Below, one piece after another: positions 58,909-64,000 of a DNA stretch of 64,000 nt; the stretch's first letter is position 1, and the number at the start of each line of letters is the position of its first letter. Origin of the DNA: Symsagittifera roscoffensis. Its lineage: Eukaryota; Xenacoelomorpha; Acoela; Convolutidae. The position numbers and the translations under genes are program-made. The stretch lies in the NCBI RefSeq assembly GCF_963678635.1, contig NW_026971149.1, positions 372,001 to 436,000 of the forward strand, given 5' to 3'. The notes under the pieces were generated by a model, which made no database searches, had not been told where the DNA came from, and was given only the letters and a program-made list of their open reading frames with translations.

Positions 58909-59595
58909 GGGTTTTTGGTCACATATAGATTATGAGTCGCACGAAGTAACCACTCAGCCACGCACGGTAACCAATTCACAAACATTAGCAACAATTAAGC
59001 CAGAAAACTGATGCTATGAAAGTTCCAATGCTACAAATCGTGATTACAGCAAAAGTGCCACCAAATGAGCACTTTTGTTTGCAAATTAGATTGGAACAAA
59101 AAAAAGGTTCGTACTAATACACTATACGCGCAAGCTCGCAAGTGTAGAAACCGCGCTGATTAGTTATCAAGAATAAGCGGCCTGAAACTCCCGATGTTAA
59201 GGCGCAAATTACCAAAATTTTCGTTGCTAAAAAGCTGAACTTAAAAGAAAAATGGGGAAAAAAGCCTCAATTCGAAAATTAAACTATCATGAAAAGAGGT
59301 ACGACTTTACCTTAAAAACGAAAACAAAAGCCAAATGTGGCATAAAAGCTCAGTTTTTATTTAGAATTGTTTGGCCTCAGATATCCAAAAGACTGGGCTG
59401 AGTAACTATCCAGAACAAATGGCCTGCGACTTCCGGAGATAACTCACAAGTGGCAACGATTTGTAATGCTTAAGCATCAAATTTTCACGAAAAGTGAAGA
59501 AAATAACTCAGTTCTACAAAAACATCGAAATAGAGATAGACCAATACCTAAATTACGCTGCCCAAGAAAAATTTCCAAGCCAAATAAAAAAAGTC

Positions 59596-59646
59596 GAGCT
59601 GCACTTCTAACTCAGACGACGCGGGTTCGAACACCGCCGAGGATAG
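59596..59646 (+). pseudogene. tRNA-Arg 3' part in composite repeat, copy 2
   Basis: Matches 57949 with one change (GACGACGCGGG). Confidence 0.7.
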
Positions 59647-59656
59647 GCAAAAAATG

Positions 59657-59995
59657 CAGAGACACATGACCTAAGTCATTTTCCAATTTTCATTGAAAAT
59701 ACAAGTCGCGGGTTCGATTCATGACAATGATATTTAAAGTTTAATCCAAATCTAGGATTTACTAACCTCCCAAACCCAAAGCTCAGATGAAACACAAAAA
59801 TTATTATACAGAATAAGTCGGCCACAGTTTTTTTTACACAGAGGCGACCTCGAGATTTTGAGTCTCAAGCCCTGCCCGCGCGGCCACGAACGCTTTTCAG
59901 CGAAAACACTAGTCACAAGTAGAACAGCTTCATATGCTAGTAAATTGTCAATGCTAAGCAGCAAAAAAAAAGAACCATAGACAAATAGACACAAT
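59657..59995. repeat. 1.64-kb composite repeat, partial copy 3
   Basis: Only the first ~340 bp, with an internal gap of about 80 bp after 'gatatttaaagttt'. Similarity ends right where the copied gene fragment would start (59995), so this copy carries none of the exon. Confidence 0.85.
59837..59893 (-). pseudogene. tRNA-Leu(CAA) fragment with A tract, copy 3
   Basis: Best-preserved version: 5' GCGTTCG-TGGCCGCGCGG has a better A box than the other two copies, and anticodon arm TGAGA-CTCAAAA-TCTCG gives CAA. T arm absent, A tract follows. Confidence 0.62.
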
Positions 59996-60637
59996 TTAGC
60001 ACGTAATGATTTGGATTATAAGAAACTGAAGGTACCAACGCTAACTTTGCAGCTAATAAATTCGAAAGCATAAAGACGTAGTATGTATAACTTAAGCATT
60101 TCAAAAACATTGCGAGATAAATTGAGTTTGAAAATTTGTGAAATCGTTGAAATTTGATTCGTGTGAAATTTGTTTTTATTATTGTATTGATATTTGAAGC
60201 AAATAGCTTCTTCGGTTCATTTGATCAATGAGAAATGCATCAACTGAGTTAACTTATTACTAATCGAATGTCAAAGCACATGCTATCAAATACCTTAAAG
60301 TTGCCTCATAAGTGGTACCATTATTTGAGACTTAGATTCGAAAAAAAAACGATTAGTCGTACTATTACAATCCGCTCACTTAAATTTGCTAGTGTAAAAA
60401 CTCAACTTTTCGGAACTAATTGAAAATAATTAATTAAAAAGAGCAAATGTCCTGTTTCGGAAACTTTTTGCATGAAATTTTTCCATATAAAAATTAGGTC
60501 CCCCAAGCCGCTTGAAACTGCATGTATATTTTGCTGGAAATTGGCAGATTGCCCTTTTTAATGAATTCTTTGAGTTTGAACTGTTTGCTATCAGTATATA
60601 AAGAAGAGCTGAGATGAGATGAGATGGAAAAACTGAC
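59996..60637. other. AT-rich DNA, likely intron of the minus-strand gene
   Basis: No tRNA, repeat or coding signature. A TATA-like TATATAAAG lies at about 60595 on the plus strand, but the only frame behind it (60624, 102 codons) is the antisense of predicted exon C. Confidence 0.45.
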
Positions 60638-60834
60638 TTGTGTGAAGGCATGGTTGTTGTTGTTGTTGTTGTTTGTGGCTGATCTGCTGTTTGACCTGTT
60701 GAGGATGAGTCTGTCCATGAGGTCCCACCCAATCTCACTCACACTGGGCAGTCGCTGGATGCGCACACTGCTCGACAGATTAGACGCATTGCTCGCCAGA
60801 CGACCACGCCCACTCAGAGTGCCCCCGCCCCCAA
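60638..60834 (-). CDS. Predicted exon C of an unidentified Ser/Asn-rich protein
   Basis: 197-nt minus-strand exon between acceptor GTGTGTGCAG and donor CAA|GTCAGT; phase 1 in, phase 0 out, 65 complete codons. It begins with a Gly-rich start, continues through Ser-rich sequence to VRIQRLPSVSEIGWDLMDRL, a compact and probably conserved segment with aromatic and acidic residues, and then has seven Asn in a row encoded almost wholly by AAC. The preceding predicted exon B ends in phase 1, which matches. I do not recognise the family. The Asn run and Ser-rich stretches suggest a disordered region flanking a short helical motif. Confidence 0.6.
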
Positions 60835-60839
60835 CTGCA

Positions 60840-61084
60840 CACAACACACACCATCTCTACTTTGTAGCACCACTACTTATTTGTCTCTCGCCACCCACCC
60901 CCGCAACAAAAAACTCTGGTACAATGAAGTAATAAAGGTTGGAATAAAAATTGCCTGTATTGGACTTTCAAAAGAAGCGGAGAAAATGACAGCATCAGAT
61001 GACTAATAAAACGTACATGTGCTTAACTTACTTCAAAAACACTTAAGTTCTCGGCCTCTGCCACATGTTCTCCCGGAAACACAC
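60840..61084 (-). other. Intron between predicted exons B and C
   Basis: Runs from donor CAG|GTGTGT at 61084 to acceptor TGTGTGCAG near 60835. A second strong donor, GAA|GTAAGT, at 61031 could extend exon B by 53 nt in phase 0, but exon C would then be out of phase. The source of the fragments copied into the 1.64-kb repeat starts at 60840. Confidence 0.5.
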
Positions 61085-61201
61085 CTGGGGATGGGGATGA
61101 CCCTGCGGTCGAGGCACTGTCTGCTAACCTCTCAGGAGATATCTGGGATAGCTCGCAGACAATTTGATGCTGCATTTTAATCAATGGTTTTGAAGTAATT
61201 G
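61085..61201 (-). CDS. Predicted exon B of the same gene
   Basis: Minus-strand frame open through QHQIVCELSQISPERLADSA and a Ser/Pro-rich tail, ending at donor CAG|GTGTGT in phase 1. The start is uncertain: acceptor GCAAG at 61202 fits the phase of exon A, while ATGCAG at 61170 is a better acceptor but phase 0. An alternative 3' end at GAA|GTAAGT (61032) would add VFPGEHVAEAENLSVFE. This exon is the part copied twice into the composite repeat. Confidence 0.5.
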
Positions 61202-61550
61202 CTTGCAATCTAATACTCATTTGAGAGCTGCAGTTATTTTATTATTTTCAAAGGCAGTTCTGAGCTCATTTCAAAAGCTAGGGGGAGTATCTGTGCTAGA
61301 AGTATTTAATTATGAAAACACGCTCTAAGCTCATGTTCGATTTTGTAGCCAATTGCTTTCTTTAACAGTGACCTTTTTCAAAAAACTTAATGCCTTGCAC
61401 AGCAAGCTGCCTATTAGTTCCTATTAAATACGAATGAGGTTGTACAGCAAGGATGCTCTCCTTAAACTTCAATATTCATTTACTGTGGCATTCGATGTTT
61501 GTGGGATTAGACAAAAGTTATGAGATTAACAGTTAGGAAGAGAAGTGTAC
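61202..61550 (-). other. Intron between predicted exons A and B
   Basis: AT-rich, bounded by donor CAA|GTACAC and a weak AAG acceptor. The segment up to 61348 is also present in the two composite repeat copies. No other feature seen. Confidence 0.4.
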
Positions 61551-61712
61551 TTGTGGTGTTGAGAGATGCATTGGGATCTATGCCTGCCGGAGTGGTGGCT
61601 GCAGCTGCAGTTGTGCGCACGTAGTTATTCGCTGCCGCTGAGGGAGATCGGCCCACTGAACTCATTCGTCTAATTGAACCATCCGGTGAGAACACATTGT
61701 CACTGCCCATGC
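61551..61712 (-). CDS. Predicted exon A of the same gene
   Basis: 162-nt minus-strand exon after acceptor GTGTGTTTAG, phase 1 in and phase 1 out, 53 complete codons. It contains NVFSPDGSIRRMSSVGRSPS, with RRMSS resembling a basophilic kinase (PKA-type) site, then an Ala/Thr-rich tract (TTAAAATTPAG). Codon use is GC-richer than the flanks, as expected for coding DNA. Likely a disordered, phosphorylatable linker. Family not recognised. Confidence 0.6.
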
Positions 61713-62528
61713 CTAAACACACACTACCCATTACCATGTACACGCCCACTGCATCTCAACTGGCTACGTGAACTGGTGGCCGAATTATCCAGACTACGTA
61801 TATGAGGAGACTCCTCTAGCAAATTCCACACTGGTCCCACTTGTAGGGCTTTGTTCTCTAACAGAACTGTTCGCTCTTAGCCCAATTGTTGCAATGAAAT
61901 GATTGGATAATTCAGATACGGTAAACTAAAGAGAGTCATTCGAATACAACTACGGGCAACAGCATTAAAATCAGACTCCAAATACTGGCTATGTAGTAAA
62001 TATATACAGGAGAAATAAACTCTTTCTTTCTTTCTAAATGGCAACATGATAACAGAGGACTGAAAACAGAGGAGAGGAACAGCAAAGCAATAAGGCTACA
62101 GAAATACACATGCACAATTGAACTTGTGGAAAATAGGGGGGGGGGGGGTCGCAATGATGCAAACGCATGCTTCTTCAAGGGCGAATGTGATTGTCCTGCT
62201 ACTTTTCAATACAATCACGAAACATGTTTCCTTCCTATGGAAAAGAGCAAAAAATGTTAAAAGGCGATACACAACATGAACAGTACATTCTAAAACAGTA
62301 CATGTCTAGAACTGGCTAAAGTAAAGCATATCGCACCACCCAGTCCACTTTCTCGAGCTTGGTGTGAGAGTGATCTCAGCTGGATGTCTGTGATGTGAAA
62401 TGTATTCGCTTTGATAGTTGTTCACTCACTTCACTTCACTTCACTTCAACGACAGGGACTTAATCTCATTGGGATTGGAGACTTGTGGCTGCATTTGTTC
62501 ATTCGACCTCATTACTTTCCAGCCTTAC
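61713..62528 (-). other. Intron between predicted exons D and A, with simple repeats
   Basis: Holds a 13-base G run (62136-62148), a short CTTT tract near 62021 and a TCACT repeat near 62430. A stretch near 62340-62390 is locally GC-richer and could hide another small exon, but I find no phase-consistent pair of splice sites that I trust. Confidence 0.45.
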
Positions 62529-62597
62529 CTTGTAGCGTGAGTGAGTTCTCAGTTTGCAGTTCGAGAGTGTGTTCACTACTCGTAACCAGTCCGGGAA
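62529..62597 (-). CDS. Predicted exon D of the same gene
   Basis: 69-nt exon after a pyrimidine-rich acceptor (CTCCATCAG) and before donor AAG|GTAAGG; phase 1 in, phase 1 out, 22 codons including PGLVTSSEHTLELQTENSL. It joins in phase to both exon E and exon A. Short and without a recognised domain. Confidence 0.55.
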
Positions 62598-63491
62598 CTG
62601 ATGGAGCGTGAACAAAGGGGGGTTGGTTGAATAGAAGCAACGGGTCGGGTGTTTCAAATGAATATTTTTGCATTAATAATTTGTCTTCCAATATTTGAAA
62701 TTCGGAAAACATGTCCAAAGGTTTTAGGAAAGCATTTTTTTTTTCATCATTGCTGGGACGCAATTTCTGGTTTTCCTCAAATCTTTGTCTATTTTTTCCA
62801 AAGTGCACTAATTCAGGATATTCAGTTTTTCAGTTATTCGCGCCAAAAAAACGCAACTTCTTGGTCGTAACTTTCCTCCTATAGTTTGGCTCCGGAACAT
62901 GTTGTGGCAAAATCGGCAAAATTTTTATTAGTGTTGCGGACAAAGTTTAAAACGATTTTTTTTAGAAAAAAAGGCTCCCCCTTGAAGCCTTCCTGCGCAC
63001 TTAGCCACTGTGTTGTACACGGGCGGACGCCCTTCCCCCCTCAGGGATTCGACCCCCTGCCGAATCAAAGGGTCCCTTTTGTACTATTTTGAGATATCCA
63101 TTTTGGCTGAATAACCCTAAAACTTTTCTTAAGGCGCCTTTGGCGCCAAAATATACAAAAATTGACGGGGGAGCGCGCGCCAAAAAACGCGATTTTTTGG
63201 TTAAAATTTTTTCTAAAAGCCTCAAAACGCGGTTTTTGGCATGTTTTTTTTTCAAAATTTTGCCTGCGGCTCAGAAATTTTGGCCAAAACAGAATTTTTA
63301 GTACTTTGGCAGAGCTCGGAAAATCATTTTGTCGACCTATAAAAAAGTCGACAAAAATTTTGCGGAAAATCCCCCCCCCTCCTCGAGAAAATCCTAGATC
63401 CTCCCCAGGTTGTACTATAGATTGGGGATGAACTATAACCAGATGACTAGCTGTTGTGCTTGAGATTTAGACTTGTTTTCGTTGAACTCAC
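62598..63491 (-). other. Intron between predicted exons E and D, with hairpins
   Basis: Low-complexity sequence rich in CGCG, TTTTGG and AAAA words (62840-63380). It includes GGCGCC-TTT-GGCGCC at 63133-63147 and a perfect 10-bp inverted repeat at 63327. The frames of 66-98 codons on both strands here look like composition artefacts. Confidence 0.4.
63327..63356. other. Perfect 10-bp inverted repeat
   Basis: TTTTGTCGAC and GTCGACAAAA separated by CTATAAAAAA. Intronic position; role unknown. Confidence 0.75.
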
Positions 63492-63595
63492 TGGCAGTGG
63501 CGAGGAACTCGAATTCGAAGCCATACTGCACCTGGTCCCCCTCTCTCTCCCTCTCCCCCTCAGGCTTCATTTCCCCAAATAGAAACGACTTGTAC
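63492..63595 (-). CDS. Predicted exon E of the same gene
   Basis: 104-nt exon between acceptor ATGTTGTAG and donor GCCA|GTGAGT; phase 2-type start (one base completes a codon), phase 1 out, 34 codons. Sequence YKSFLFGEMKPEG, then an Arg/Glu run encoded by a CT-rich tract, then QVQYGFEFEFLATA. The alternating hydrophobic FEFEF pattern suggests a beta strand, so this part may belong to a folded domain, unlike the disordered exons downstream. An alternative donor, CAG|GTGCAG, exists inside. Family not recognised. Confidence 0.55.
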
Positions 63596-64000
63596 CTACA
63601 ACATAATAAGAGAAGGTACATTTACACAATTCAAAACAAAAGATATACACACAGGCCAAGCAAAGCTTCGGACCAGTTGCCATGCATCACGAACAAAAAA
63701 TTGCAAACTAGCAGAAACAAAAAAAGACAAAAAGCACCAAGACGAAAAATTAACTGGAAAAACATCAAATAAACTGTCTAAACCAATATTTTTATATCCA
63801 TTTGAGCACTTAACTTAAGTGTTCAAGTTACCAACTGGGCAAACAATATCTAGCGGCAACTAAGCCGACGCCCCGTGAGCCGAAAACAAAATTGTTGTCA
63901 CACCAAAAATCGGCTATAACTCTTTAAAACTCGAAAACTTACCAGAAACGAACCATCGAGTATAAGATTTACTTCGGAAAACTGTTGGAACCTGATCTAA
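63596..64000. other. AT-rich DNA upstream of exon E
   Basis: Probably intron of the minus-strand gene. The 99-codon plus-strand frame at 63473 is antisense to exon E plus AT-rich sequence. I see no other feature. Confidence 0.4.

Larger units (their letters stand above)
58010..59656. repeat. 1.64-kb composite tandem repeat, copy 2
   Basis: 1647 bp, collinear with copy 1 and differing by scattered single bases and small indels, which implies recent duplication. The 67-codon frames at 57819 and 59466 are the same array sequence in the two copies and are not genes. Confidence 0.9.

Noticed and set aside
56368-59995. LTR retroelement or other virus-derived element as the source of the 1.64-kb repeat
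   Set aside because: No long terminal repeats, primer-binding site, or polymerase- or capsid-like frame. It is a direct tandem repeat of mixed tRNA-array and gene DNA.
60624-60932. Plus-strand 102-codon frame with a Leu run that looks like a signal peptide
   Set aside because: It is the antisense of predicted exon C. The Leu run is the complement of the Asn repeat. A TATA-like word nearby is not enough support.
63001-63255. Opposing 66-98 codon frames in the intron between exons E and D
   Set aside because: The sequence is low-complexity (CGCG and TTTTGG words) and open on both strands, as expected from composition alone.

Overview
This is A+T-rich eukaryotic nuclear DNA, most likely from an invertebrate animal. 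The reasons are intronless eukaryotic-type tRNA genes with internal A and B boxes, GT-AG introns with strong donors (GTAAGG, GTGAGT), and a minus-strand protein gene with Ser/Asn-rich low-complexity exons. I cannot name the species. About 55 of the 64 kb is made of two abutting tandem arrays derived from tRNA genes. I see no rRNA, CRISPR array, bacterial operon or recognisable retroelement.

Bases 1-17359 are a tRNA-Ser(GCT) array. I count 40 tRNA-Ser-like bodies in five forms: 10 full-length A forms, 14 shortened 72-nt B forms, 13 C forms with stem mismatches, 2 D forms with a rewritten anticodon arm, and 1 cut by the array junction. Only three copies (362, 12916, 13676) are identical to each other and structurally perfect. 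From 14085 on, units are about 1.22 kb and each carries a 222-bp hAT-like MITE.

Bases 17360-54800 are a tRNA-Arg(TCT) array. The complete unit is about 450 bp and carries a 73-nt tRNA. Most of the array is deletion derivatives of about 279, 265, 180 and 146 bp that keep only part of the tRNA. They are organised into higher-order repeats of about 0.56, 0.73, 1.0, 1.44 and 3.17 kb. Of 27 recognisable tRNA-Arg bodies, only the one at 40364 has every stem intact by my reading. Some bodies carry other anticodons (ACT, TCA). The two arrays meet inside the anticodon arm of a tRNA-Ser copy.

Bases 54800-64000 are mostly non-array. A 1.64-kb unit is tandemly repeated 2.2 times (56368-59995). It combines diverged tRNA-Arg array DNA, a 3'-truncated tRNA-Leu(CAA) fragment with an A tract, and a roughly 495-bp copy of an exon and its flanks from a neighbouring gene. 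That gene lies on the minus strand from about 63595 to 60638. Five predicted exons have compatible splice phases; I do not recognise the protein. The rest is intron or intergenic DNA with a few hairpins and simple repeats.

Nearly all open reading frames of 60-106 codons in the first 55 kb are translations across tRNA copies and spacers, and I do not accept them as genes.
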